Below are positions 23,918 to 31,324 of a stretch of DNA of 39,952 nucleotides, one piece after another. The notes beneath the pieces are model-generated. The model was not told where the DNA came from. It was given only the letters and a program-made list of their open reading frames with translations, and did no database searches. Positions within the stretch are counted from its first letter, which is position 1. The number at the start of each line of letters is the position of its first letter. Source of the DNA: Acidimicrobiia bacterium (GTDB lineage: Bacteria; Actinomycetota; Acidimicrobiia; ATN3; PSLF01); NCBI GenBank assembly GCA_040289475.1, contig PSLF01000005.1:113446-153397 (forward strand), in the 5' to 3' direction. The position numbers and the translations under genes were made by a program.

Positions 23918-24418
23918 TCATTCGGGTCCGCAGTAAGTTTCTTTGATTCCCCGCTTAGCGAAGTACTTTTGATGGTAGTCTTCCGCTCGCCAAAATTGGC
24001 TCGCTTGCGCTATCTGGGTCACGATTGGCTTGTCGTAGCGGCCCTCTTCTTCGAGTTTCTTCTTGGAGCGCTCCGCAGCTTGCCGCTGGGCTTCGTCATG
24101 GTAAAAGATGGCCGACCGGTAGTTATCGCCCACGTCGGGCCCTTGCCGGTTTAGCTGAGTGGGATCGTGAATTCTCCAAAACACCTCCAGGAGATCCTCG
24201 TAGGAGATTCTGGAGGGGTCATAGTAAACCCTTACTGTCTCTGCGTGGCCAGTAGTGTGGGAGCACACCTCTTCGTAAGTGGGGTTCTCTTTGTGGCCCC
24301 CCTCATAGCCCACCTCGGTGTCAATGACTCCCTCTAAAGAGCGAAAGGCCTCTTCGACGTGCCAAAAGCAGCCTGCAGCAAAATCGGCTATTCCAGGATG
24401 GACGATCTCTTCGTGCAA
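23918..24418 (-). CDS. msrA: Peptide-methionine (S)-S-oxide reductase
   Basis: Repairs oxidised methionine by reducing methionine-S-sulfoxide, with a catalytic Cys. From TTG 24418 the protein has 166 residues. The catalytic motif [12 protein letters not shown] places Cys17 near the N-terminus as usual, followed by [54 protein letters not shown] and a C-terminal TYCGPE, all classic MsrA blocks. The frame is open to a GTG at 24520, but that would overlap the upstream membrane-protein gene by 88 bases and adds unrelated residues, so I prefer the TTG 14 bases after that gene's stop. It is not a polysaccharide gene and appears to be a housekeeping insert in the locus. Confidence 0.93.
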   Translation of the reverse strand: MHEEIVHPGIADFAAGCFWHVEEAFRSLEGVIDTEVGYEGGHKENPTYEEVCSHTTGHAETVRVYYDPSRISYEDLLEVFWRIHDPTQLNRQGPDVGDNYRSAIFYHDEAQRQAAERSKKKLEEEGRYDKPIVTQIAQASQFWRAEDYHQKYFAKRGIKETYCGPE

Positions 24419-24432
24419 CTCTGGTAAAGCGG

Positions 24433-24750
24433 CTACGTCTGCTCGGCCCGTTTGCGGCTGCGGCCGAGGGCGAAGGAAGCCACTGCCGAAAGAACGAAGA
24501 AGGCGATTATCAGCAGCCACCTAACCGCATACCCTGCGGTGCTCGTAAGAAAGCTCGTGCCTGCAGGGCAAGGACAGGAGTTTGTGGCTGCTTGTCCCAA
24601 AAGCCCATTCGGCCCTGATGCGGCCCATGCAGAGCCTGTGATAGCTAGAGCGCCCGCTGCTGCGGCACACGATACTGCCCACCTGAAGATGGCACTCTTC
24701 TTTCGAGAAGCCGAATCTATCGAGTATGCGTAATTCAGCGAAGAGTTCAT
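24433..24750 (-). CDS. Small secreted or membrane-anchored protein with a Cys-Pro-Cys motif, unknown
   Basis: Not recognised. From ATG 24750 it has 105 residues: a basic N-terminus ([12 protein letters not shown]), a signal-peptide-like helix ending [10 protein letters not shown] (cleavage after about 43), a short exported segment with [10 protein letters not shown], one membrane helix (about 76-96, [19 protein letters not shown]) and a basic tail RSRKRAEQT. So only ~30 residues would be outside. The tail of helix plus Arg/Lys cluster resembles sorting signals, but no LPxTG is present. ATG 24750 has AAGGGTG six bases upstream, which is better than ATG 24774. It is cotranscribed with msrA (14-base gap), so a link to extracytoplasmic thiol chemistry is possible but speculative. 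Confidence 0.65.
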   Translation of the reverse strand: MNSSLNYAYSIDSASRKKSAIFRWAVSCAAAAGALAITGSAWAASGPNGLLGQAATNSCPCPAGTSFLTSTAGYAVRWLLIIAFFVLSAVASFALGRSRKRAEQT

Positions 24751-24813
24751 TGGTGTGCACCCTTTTTGGGCCATAGCTAGGAACTTCTCTCCTTCTATCT
24801 ACTGTAGAACATT

Positions 24814-24842
24814 ATTACAAATGCGGCTAGGTGGCCGTGTAA
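24814..24842 (-). promoter_or_regulatory. Sigma70-like promoter candidate for the small membrane protein and msrA
   Basis: Read leftward, TTACAC (24842-24837) and TGTAAT (24819-24814) are separated by 17 bases, a standard -35/-10 arrangement, about 60 bases ahead of the ATG at 24750. The two hexamers match the consensus at four or five positions each. The rest of the 182-base divergent space (24751-24932) shows only the epimerase ribosome-binding site AAGGCGGTGAG before 24933. Confidence 0.4.
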
Positions 24843-24932
24843 CTCTGTACCCTATTCCTCTGACCCTGGCAGCCTGAAATCTGAAACTCTGTCTTTGTCG
24901 GGGTGGGATTTGTCGCATTGCAAGGCGGTGAG

Positions 24933-25865
24933 ATGAAAGCAGTAGTAACCGGGGGAGCGGGATTCATCGGATCCAACCTCGTGGATCGTTTGGTCTCCAA
25001 TGGATGGGATGTTTTGGTCGTCGACAATCTTTCAACAGGTAAAGAATCCAATCTTGAATCAGCCCTGGCGTCAGGTAGGTGCAGGCTGGAAAGAGCCGAT
25101 ATTTTGGATTTGGATTTACACCGCCTGATGACAGATTTCGGCTGCGAGGTCGTGTTTCATCTTGCAGCCCAGGCCGATGTTCGGGTGTCGGTAAGAGATC
25201 CCCTAGCTGATGCGAGAACCAATATTCTAGGCACGATCGCTTGTCTGGATGCAGCTACCAAGGCAGGTTGCAGGCGGTTCGTCTTTGCCTCTTCGGGGGG
25301 GACGATTTATGGGGAGCCCGAGGAAATTCCGGTAACAGAGAGCCATCCCCAAGTTCCACTGAGTCCATACGGTATCGCAAAGAAGGCTGGCCACGACTAC
25401 CTCTACTATTATTCCAAAGTTCAAAAGCTGTCCGGTGTTAGCTTGGCGCTCGCTAACGTGTACGGACCCAGACAGGATCCTTTCGGAGAAGCTGGAGTAG
25501 TCGCAATACTGGGCGGAGTCATGCTCGCCGATGAACAAGCGACGCTTTATGGAGATGGAACCCAAACTCGAGACTTCGTCTACGTAGACGATGTCGTAGA
25601 TGCTTTCATCCTAGCTATCGACCACGGCGAGGCAGAAGTTTTAAACATCGGAACGGGAAAGCAAACCAGGATACTGGATCTTTTCGCTGAGATTGCTCGT
25701 CTAACGGACTATGACAAGGAGCCCTATTTTGCACCGAAGCGTACAGGAGAGCTCATGCACATCGCCCTCGATCCTTCCAGGGCAAAAGAGGTACTCGGTT
25801 GGGCTCCTGCTACCTCTTTAACGGCGGGTCTCGCCAAGACTATCGAATGGTTGCGGAGTCGTTAA
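24933..25865 (+). CDS. NAD-dependent sugar epimerase, UDP-glucose 4-epimerase-like
   Basis: An extended SDR of 310 residues expected to epimerise C4 of a UDP-hexose. MKAVVTGGAGFIGSNLVDRL holds the TGxxGxxG motif. VVDNLSTGKESNLE is the usual GalE-type loop, FASSGGTIYGEPEEIPVTE the Ser/Thr site, and PYGIAKKAG the YxxxK pair. LANVYGPRQDPFGEAGVVAIL and YGDGTQTRDFVYVDDVVDAF follow, and GWAPATSLTAGLAKTIEW closes the protein. ATG 24933 with AAGG upstream is the natural start; an in-frame codon at 24903 would add ten unlikely residues. The stop overlaps that of the convergent GT4 gene by three bases. GalE and WbpP-like N-acetyl-sugar epimerases are not separable by eye. Confidence 0.88.
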   Translation: MKAVVTGGAGFIGSNLVDRLVSNGWDVLVVDNLSTGKESNLESALASGRCRLERADILDLDLHRLMTDFGCEVVFHLAAQADVRVSVRDPLADARTNILGTIACLDAATKAGCRRFVFASSGGTIYGEPEEIPVTESHPQVPLSPYGIAKKAGHDYLYYYSKVQKLSGVSLALANVYGPRQDPFGEAGVVAILGGVMLADEQATLYGDGTQTRDFVYVDDVVDAFILAIDHGEAEVLNIGTGKQTRILDLFAEIARLTDYDKEPYFAPKRTGELMHIALDPSRAKEVLGWAPATSLTAGLAKTIEWLRSR

Positions 25866-27130
25866 TCACCTGCTGTGGTTTCCAACAACTCTCGGTAAAG
25901 GTCAAAATACCGGCGCGCTGCTTTCGAAGCCGTGAACTCCGCTTCAAATCGCTGTTTTCCTGCCTTACCAAGGCGCTCGCGTAGCTCTTTGGACCTGGTT
26001 AGGCGCTCCATCGCTTTTTGGAGCGCGTCGACATCCCGCGGGGGAACCAGAAGGCCGGTCTCCCCGTCAATTACCTGTTCGGGAATGCCTGATATCGCCG
26101 AAGCAATGACAGGCTTGGAGTTAGCCATGGCTTCGAGGACGACGTTAGGGAAGTCTTCGTACAAAATCGACGGGAGGACCACGATGTCTGACGCGGCGTA
26201 TAGGTTCCAGATGTTCCGTTCGAGTGGAAGTATTCGTGCCCGCCCAGGCGGCGCGATCTCATCTATCAGGCGCTCGAGGTGTTGTTGCTCCGGCCCTATT
26301 CCTACGATGAGAAGCGTGGTTTTGATCTCCGGGTTAGTCATGCAAAGTCTGGAAAAAGCTTCGATTGCGTAGCGATGCCCCTTTCCCTTTTCGAGTGATC
26401 CAACGCAAAGGATCAAAACATGGTCGGGCTCTACGCCGAGGCGTACTCGGGTCTGGGCTGGGGACTCGTCGGCTGCCCTCTCGGCAATGCCGTTCGGAAT
26501 AGCCACCGCCTTGCCGGGAGGTAACCGGAGCACCTCTGCGAGTCTTGATGCGGCGGCTTTGGAAGCCGTAACGAAGCGAGTCACGAATCGAGTGCACAGT
26601 CTCTCTAGTGGAAATTCGTACCAGCGTTGCAACGTGGTATATCCGTGTGCTTGGCTGTTGACGACATAGACGACGCAGTCCACCCCCGCGATGCCTGCTG
26701 CTATAGCGGCAGCTGTGCAGGAGGCCGCGCCTGGAAATCCCCCGTTGTTGATGTGGACGATGTCGGGTCTGAGCTTGGAAAAAAGCTTCGTGAGAACAGC
26801 GACGTCGTAGATTTGGATGAGTTGGCGAATGGGTAGGGTGAACATGATCAGGCGAACTAGTCCTCGTATGGGCTTACCTGACCTCGTGGGAAACTTGGCT
26901 TTTGTCCACTTGGCGAGGCCTTCTGGATCGGGAAGCGCTAGGCCGACACGGTCGATGTCGTATGGCATTCTCTCGGCGAGACCGGAGTTGTACCTCTCAC
27001 TTGCCCGGAAACTCAGCGACGGACGAATTTCTCTGGTGCGAACTGCCTCGCCTACTAGCACTACGAGCATTTGTTCACACCCTGCGAACGCATCGTTGTC
27101 AGTGTGGAAGTGGACCCGGGGTGTTTTCAC
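25862..27130 (-). CDS. GT4-family glycosyltransferase
   Basis: A 422-residue GT-B enzyme. The N-terminal half has RVHFHTDNDAFAGCEQMLVVL (a GT4 acceptor loop) and RPDIVHINNGGFPGA. IPNGIAERAADE leads to the donor domain, LCVGSLEKGKGHRYAIEAFSRL is its first strand, and the E-x7-E motif is LYEDFPNVVLEAM (about 323-335), followed by ISGIPEQVIDGETGLLVPP. GTG 27130 overlaps the stop of the preceding epimerase remnant as GTGA, which supports this start over the TTG at 27202 that would read through the remnant in another frame. The 3' end overlaps the convergent epimerase gene by four bases, leaving no room for a terminator. Specificity is unknown. Confidence 0.87.
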   Translation of the reverse strand: MKTPRVHFHTDNDAFAGCEQMLVVLVGEAVRTREIRPSLSFRASERYNSGLAERMPYDIDRVGLALPDPEGLAKWTKAKFPTRSGKPIRGLVRLIMFTLPIRQLIQIYDVAVLTKLFSKLRPDIVHINNGGFPGAASCTAAAIAAGIAGVDCVVYVVNSQAHGYTTLQRWYEFPLERLCTRFVTRFVTASKAAASRLAEVLRLPPGKAVAIPNGIAERAADESPAQTRVRLGVEPDHVLILCVGSLEKGKGHRYAIEAFSRLCMTNPEIKTTLLIVGIGPEQQHLERLIDEIAPPGRARILPLERNIWNLYAASDIVVLPSILYEDFPNVVLEAMANSKPVIASAISGIPEQVIDGETGLLVPPRDVDALQKAMERLTRSKELRERLGKAGKQRFEAEFTASKAARRYFDLYRELLETTAGD

Positions 27131-27474
27131 GGCTTTACGGACAACCCCGACGCCTCGAAGGTGAGGGCCAGCCCGTCGGCGAGTGAGACACGCGGATAGC
27201 AACCAAGCAACTCTTTGGTCGTCGAGATATCCACGACGTATTCGACGATGTCTCCCTTTGGCATTGACAAATCCCCGATACCCATAAGCTCATGGATTCC
27301 CCGTATCTGCTCGGCGAGCTTTGCCAGTCTCGAGGATGCTAACTTTTTGGCAGTTCCTTCGACTCCCCAACAAACCCATAGTTCCCGTAACCAAGGCATA
27401 ACCGATAGAAGACAATGATGGCCTTTTCGTGTGTTCTTTGAGTTGCCGCGAGAGTGCAGACCGACCGATCCCAC
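27127..27474 (-). pseudogene. Remnant of a sugar epimerase gene (both ends present, middle lost)
   Basis: Between the nitroreductase stop and the GT4 start lies a frame of 115 codons beginning GTG directly after that stop. Its last third is clearly the C-terminus of an extended SDR epimerase: SRLAKLAEQIRGI, then PKGDIVEYVVDISTTKELLG and CYPRVSLADGLALTFE, which aligns without gaps to the end of the epimerase at 33989-34933 (GDVKDSQADIS...). In a different frame of the same strand, AAAAGG (27427-27422) precedes TTG 27415, which starts MSSIGYALVTGTMGLLGS, a perfect TGxxGxxG epimerase N-terminus. I infer a gene with an internal deletion of about 200 codons plus a frameshift. Its TGA still overlaps the GTG of the GT4 gene. 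The 5' part, 27416-27474, is leader sequence. Confidence 0.65.
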
Positions 27475-28089
27475 TTAGATCACCGACACGAAGCTGTCAA
27501 GGTCAAGATCGGGACGAGATCTCGGTATGTAGCACGGATCGGGGCGTCCAATTATCAATAGGGCTTGGGGAATCCACTCTGAAGGAAGTTGGAGAGATTC
27601 CCTCGCTTCTTCGGGGGCGAAGATGGGAGCGGCAATCCAGCATGAGCCATACCCCGCTTCGGCGGCCGCGAGCATAATGTTTTGAATCGCTGCACCCAAG
27701 CTCAGTAGAGCCATCCCCAACTCTGCGTCCTGGCGTCGTCGGTCGGGATAGGTGTCCAGTCCTTGTGTTACCAGGCAAGCCAAGATGAGGGCAGGCGCAT
27801 TCGTTAACTTCTGAATCGACTTGTCGGAAAGAACCGAAGAACGCTTCGGATCTATCCCGTCTCGGCGCATGTCCTCTCTCCATCGTGCGGCCATAGATTC
27901 AGCGAGACGGCGTTTGGCTGCTTCGTCGACTACTACCGCAAACCTCCATGGAATAGTGTGATGTGGCGCCGGGGCGAAGAAGGCGACCTGGAGGATGCTG
28001 ACTAATTCACCGGCGTCTACTGGTTCCTTTGTAAAGCGCCGGATCGAGCGGCGGGAAGCAATTGCATCGCGGATCGATCCCTTTTCCAT
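27475..28089 (-). CDS. Nitroreductase-fold protein matching the C-terminal domain of FbiB
   Basis: A 204-residue FMN-binding protein. RRSIRRF (13-19) is the FMN-phosphate loop, FAPAPHHTIPWRFAVV (38-53) is the block characteristic of the FbiB C-terminal half, and DAELGMALLSLGAAIQNIMLAAAEAGYGSCWIA is the nitroreductase core helix. In mycobacterial FbiB this domain follows the CofE domain in one polypeptide and is tied to reduction of dehydro-F420 and extension of the glutamate tail. Here it is a separate gene nine bases after cofE; 240 plus 204 residues together nearly equal one FbiB. The start is ATG 28089 with a weak ribosome-binding site. A general nitroreductase is possible, but context and motif favour F420 biosynthesis. 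Confidence 0.88.
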   Translation of the reverse strand: MEKGSIRDAIASRRSIRRFTKEPVDAGELVSILQVAFFAPAPHHTIPWRFAVVVDEAAKRRLAESMAARWREDMRRDGIDPKRSSVLSDKSIQKLTNAPALILACLVTQGLDTYPDRRRQDAELGMALLSLGAAIQNIMLAAAEAGYGSCWIAAPIFAPEEARESLQLPSEWIPQALLIIGRPDPCYIPRSRPDLDLDSFVSVI

Positions 28090-28098
28090 CTGCCAGTT

Positions 28099-28821
28099 TT
28101 AGCGAAAAAGATCTTCCGTGTAGGGGCGCAGCAATTCTTTGGCGGCACCGTTCCCGGCGATGCATTCGCCCGCTAACCCTCGAACTATCGCTGCGGGGAT
28201 TCCCGCTGATTTGCCCATCACAAGCTCTGCGGCACAGGCTAGTTCATCTGCTATCGCAATCTCGGTCGCTTCTAGTCGGCGACCGAAGGTATCGAGACTA
28301 CCACGGTAGTCGAGCATCGGTTTCATCCCCGCCACACCGATGGCCACGTTGGTTTGGCCACGTCGCCAGGGTCTACCAAACGTGTCGCTTATCACTACGG
28401 CCACTCGGGCGCCACAACTATCGAAAACTTCCTCTCTGATACGGTGGGCAGAGGCGTCGGGGTTTTTGGGCAGCACGCTGACGTAGCCACGTTCGACATT
28501 AGAGTTGTCGACCCCAGCATTCGCACACACGAAACCGTGGTGAGTTTCCGAGATGATCATGTCGCCTCGCTTGCGTAAGACCCGTCTCGATTGCTCCATG
28601 ATGACTCGGTGGCGGTCGGCCTCGTTTTCGACCCGTACGATCCGTCCCTCAGCTTTCGAGACCGCTTTTTGCGTTACTACCAATATGTCGCCGTTACGGA
28701 GATCACAACCGTTCGCCGAGGATGTAGATGCTATGAGAGTTCCGAGCCGGTCTCCGGGGCGAATCTCTCCAATCCCATTTACTGGGATGATCTCGAGAGA
28801 TGCCGAAGTGTACGTCTGCAA
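28099..28821 (-). CDS. cofE: Coenzyme F420-0:L-glutamate ligase
   Basis: GTP-dependent ligase that adds glutamate residues to F420-0. The 240-residue protein carries the CofE blocks GDILVVTQKAVSKAEGR (44-60), ETHHGFVCANAGVDNSN (92-108, metal and substrate contacts), VLPKNPDASA and VVISDTFGRPWRRGQTNVAIG (142-162). Its length equals archaeal CofE or the N-terminal half of actinobacterial FbiB; the matching C-terminal half is the next gene. The start is TTG 28821, with GGAG ten bases upstream in the four-base gap after cofD (overlapping the cofD end), so the two are almost certainly cotranslated. Confidence 0.95.
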   Translation of the reverse strand: MQTYTSASLEIIPVNGIGEIRPGDRLGTLIASTSSANGCDLRNGDILVVTQKAVSKAEGRIVRVENEADRHRVIMEQSRRVLRKRGDMIISETHHGFVCANAGVDNSNVERGYVSVLPKNPDASAHRIREEVFDSCGARVAVVISDTFGRPWRRGQTNVAIGVAGMKPMLDYRGSLDTFGRRLEATEIAIADELACAAELVMGKSAGIPAAIVRGLAGECIAGNGAAKELLRPYTEDLFR

Positions 28822-28825
28822 CTTT

Positions 28826-29776
28826 TTACATCTCCGCTTCTACTGCCTCGAGCACGGTCTTTGCGAGGGCTTTTGCCTGGGGCACACCTCGCATGAGCGT
28901 CTGGGCCGGTATGGGTTCGACCTCGAGTGCTTCTATGTCGGGGATCGCTTCGCGATCGACGAAGTCTATGACTATCGCGTGGATAAAGTCTCGATATGCG
29001 TCGGCAACACCAATACAGCTCGCCTCGAGGCCGACTGCTTCCATCATTCGGTCAGCCGGGCCTCTAACTGGCTGGCCTTGAATCAAAGGACTGACCGCGA
29101 CGATCTTGTTGGGGAAGTCTCTGAGGGCGTCCCTGATCCCTGGTACTGCCAGTATTGGGCCTATCGAGGCAACGGGATTGGAGGGGCACACGATTATCCC
29201 ACTTGCGTTGCGGATAGCCTCCATAACACCAGGAGCGGGAGTTGCCTGTTGCACCCCGTGGTAATACACACTGATTATCCGGTCCTGGGCCCTCCTTTCG
29301 ACCAAGTACTCCTGAAAATGTAGGTCTAGACGTGGCCCACTACCTGGCTGCTCTACTATTACTCTGGTCGTGACCTCTTGATCGCTCATTGGGATCACCG
29401 TCGAGCGTACCCCCCATGCCCGAGCGATCTCAGCAGTCACCTCGCTCAGGGTAGCCCCCGATCTAATGCGCCACGATCTGTACAGGTGCGTAGCGAGGTC
29501 GACGTCACCCAGGCGGAACCAGGTCGGGCCCGTGTAACGTTTTAGAGCCTCAAGGCACCTGAAAGTGTCCCCTTGAATACCCCATCCACGTTCTGGATCG
29601 TTTGCTCCGGCTAGCCCGTAAATTACCGAATCTAGATCCGGGCTGATATATAGATCGTAAAGACGGATATCATCGGCGGTGTTTACGACAACGGTGAGAT
29701 CCTTTTGGTCTAAGAGCCCGACTAAGCCTCTTAAAAACCGGGCGGCGCCAACGCCGCCTGCGAGTGCAACCAACAT
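28826..29776 (-). CDS. cofD: 2-phospho-L-lactate transferase (FbiA/CofD)
   Basis: Transfers a phospho-lactyl or phosphoenolpyruvyl group onto FO to give (dehydro-)F420-0; actinobacterial FbiA uses the enolpyruvyl donor. The 316 residues hold the family blocks MLVALAGGVGAARFLRGL (1-18), VVNTADDIRLYDLYISPDLDSVIYGLAG (29-56), ERGWGIQGDTF, WFRLGDVDLATHLYR, IVCPSNPVASIGPIL and VSPLIQGQPVRGPADRMM. ATG 29776 has a strong GGGAGGT five bases upstream. It is the first gene of a leftward cofD-cofE-nitroreductase operon divergent from cofG-cofH. The donor-making guanylyltransferase CofC/FbiD is not encoded in the window. Confidence 0.96.
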   Translation of the reverse strand: MLVALAGGVGAARFLRGLVGLLDQKDLTVVVNTADDIRLYDLYISPDLDSVIYGLAGANDPERGWGIQGDTFRCLEALKRYTGPTWFRLGDVDLATHLYRSWRIRSGATLSEVTAEIARAWGVRSTVIPMSDQEVTTRVIVEQPGSGPRLDLHFQEYLVERRAQDRIISVYYHGVQQATPAPGVMEAIRNASGIIVCPSNPVASIGPILAVPGIRDALRDFPNKIVAVSPLIQGQPVRGPADRMMEAVGLEASCIGVADAYRDFIHAIVIDFVDREAIPDIEALEVEPIPAQTLMRGVPQAKALAKTVLEAVEAEM

Positions 29777-29799
29777 AGGACCTCCCGTTAGCTATGTTG
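29771..29799. promoter_or_regulatory. Inverted repeat between the divergent F420 operons
   Basis: CAACATA (29771-29777) and TATGTTG (29793-29799) are exact complements separated by 15 bases, with centres 22 bases apart, about two helical turns. The pair spans the cofD start codon and most of the 48-base cofD-cofG gap, a position from which one dimeric regulator could control both operons. The right arm also resembles a -10 element. No regulator gene is seen nearby, so this remains a sequence-only candidate. Confidence 0.35.
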
Positions 29800-29824
29800 A
29801 GAGTAGCGGGATCTTGAGGAAAGC

Positions 29825-31324
29825 ATGCCACTCAGGACGCAAGAGATCATAGCCACAGCAGTCGAAGCCAGAGACACCCTTGCAGGCTCGGATGTTTTAA
29901 AGATTCCGTTTATCGAGCAAAATACTGACTCGTCGGTACTTTTAGATGTCGAAGGCAAGTTCGACCGCGGAGGGGGCTCGGATCTCGCAGGTACCTACAG
30001 CGGCGCGATCGCAGAATGGTACGTCGACGAGCTTTTCGAACTCAGGCGTACAACGGCCGCATCGCTCGCACGCCTGCTCGACCCTTCTGTAGCGGCAGAT
30101 GAACTACTCGAGGCTGCCTGTTCCGTTCGTGACCGACAGTGGGGTGGGGTAGTCTCTTTTTCTCCAAAAGTCTTCATCGACCTCACCAGGCTTTGTCGTG
30201 ACAGGTGTGCCTACTGCACCTTTATTCGTGACCCTCTCTCCCCAATGCCCTCGTCACCGCGAAACGAGGATTCTCCTCTAGCATCGGAACTGCCGGTTAG
30301 GGACAGGTGGGAGAGACCCGAACCATATCTCCTGCACGAAGAGGTTTTGGCTATTGCCACGGTAGGGCGCAAAGCCGGTTGCACCGAGGCGCTCTTTACT
30401 CTGGGGGACCGTCCCGAAGAAAAGTACCCGGCCGCTCGAAAATTCCTTCAGCGAATGGGTTACGACAGCACTGCTCACTATCTATACGACTGCGCCAGGC
30501 TGGTAATCGAAGAAACGGGACTCCTTCCTCACATCAACCCTGGAGTCATGACCAGATTGGATCTGCGTTCTTACAAGGAAGTGGCGGCTTCGTGTGGAAT
30601 GATGCTGGAGTCTACGAGTTATGCTTTGTTCGCCGACCCCCGTGGCTGTCATTTTGAATGCCCCGACAAATACCCGCCGGTGAGGGTTGCCACCATTCAG
30701 GCAGCAGAAGTCGAGAAGGTGCCATTTACTACTGGGATACTCATCGGTATAGGGGAGAGCTTACAGGCGCGGGCTGACACTCTTTTGGTCCTGGCTTCGC
30801 TTGCTGTATCGGGGTTGCATATCCAAGAAGTGATCGTTCAAAACTTTAGGGCAAAGCCTTCCATCCCGATGAGCACATGCCCAGAGCCCACAGATCAGGA
30901 GCTAGCACGCACAGTAGCCTTAGCGAGACTACTCCTTCCGCCATCCGTGGCCGTTCAGGCACCACCCAACCTCTCGCCCGGCAATTACGCATCGCTACTA
31001 GGCGCAGGGGTATGTGACTGGGGAGGAATCTCACCTGTCACCCTCGATCACGTCAACCCCGAGGCAGCTTGGCCCGAGATCAGTGCTGTGAAGAGGGCAA
31101 CGGAGGAAAGGGGATTCGAGTTGAGAGCGAGGCTGTGTGTGTATCCTTCATTCGTTCGCTCCAATGGGTGGATCTCTGAGCGAGTAAAACCTTACGTCGA
31201 CGCTTTGGCCGACTCGGAAGGGTGGGCCTCGGTCTTTGGGCCGCTCGCTGCCGAGCTGGGCTGTGCACCGATTGTCGCCGTGCGCGACGCTTCTATTGAT
31301 CGTATGAGTGACCGAAGGGAATGA
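29825..31324 (+). CDS. cofG: FO synthase subunit 1 (radical SAM, CofG)
   Basis: With CofH, makes the deazaflavin FO from tyrosine and a ribityl-uracil intermediate. The radical-SAM cluster motif is CRDRCAYC (Cys124, 128, 131) within FSPKVFIDLTRLCRDRCAYCTF. Further family blocks are ALFTLGDRPEEKYP, GLLPHINPGVM, MMLESTSYALF, VPFTTGILIGIGE and VQAPPNLSPGNY. At 499 residues it is longer than archaeal CofG (roughly 320-390), mainly from a ~100-residue N-terminal extension. ATG 29825 follows GAGGA at five bases. The 3' end overlaps cofH in another frame. Actinobacteria usually carry CofG and CofH fused as FbiC; here they are separate. Confidence 0.95.
   Translation: MPLRTQEIIATAVEARDTLAGSDVLKIPFIEQNTDSSVLLDVEGKFDRGGGSDLAGTYSGAIAEWYVDELFELRRTTAASLARLLDPSVAADELLEAACSVRDRQWGGVVSFSPKVFIDLTRLCRDRCAYCTFIRDPLSPMPSSPRNEDSPLASELPVRDRWERPEPYLLHEEVLAIATVGRKAGCTEALFTLGDRPEEKYPAARKFLQRMGYDSTAHYLYDCARLVIEETGLLPHINPGVMTRLDLRSYKEVAASCGMMLESTSYALFADPRGCHFECPDKYPPVRVATIQAAEVEKVPFTTGILIGIGESLQARADTLLVLASLAVSGLHIQEVIVQNFRAKPSIPMSTCPEPTDQELARTVALARLLLPPSVAVQAPPNLSPGNYASLLGAGVCDWGGISPVTLDHVNPEAAWPEISAVKRATEERGFELRARLCVYPSFVRSNGWISERVKPYVDALADSEGWASVFGPLAAELGCAPIVAVRDASIDRMSDRRE

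Noticed and set aside
28553-29323. 256-codon rightward frame opposite cofE/cofD
   Set aside because: Overlaps two certain F420 genes; composition is that of an antisense frame.
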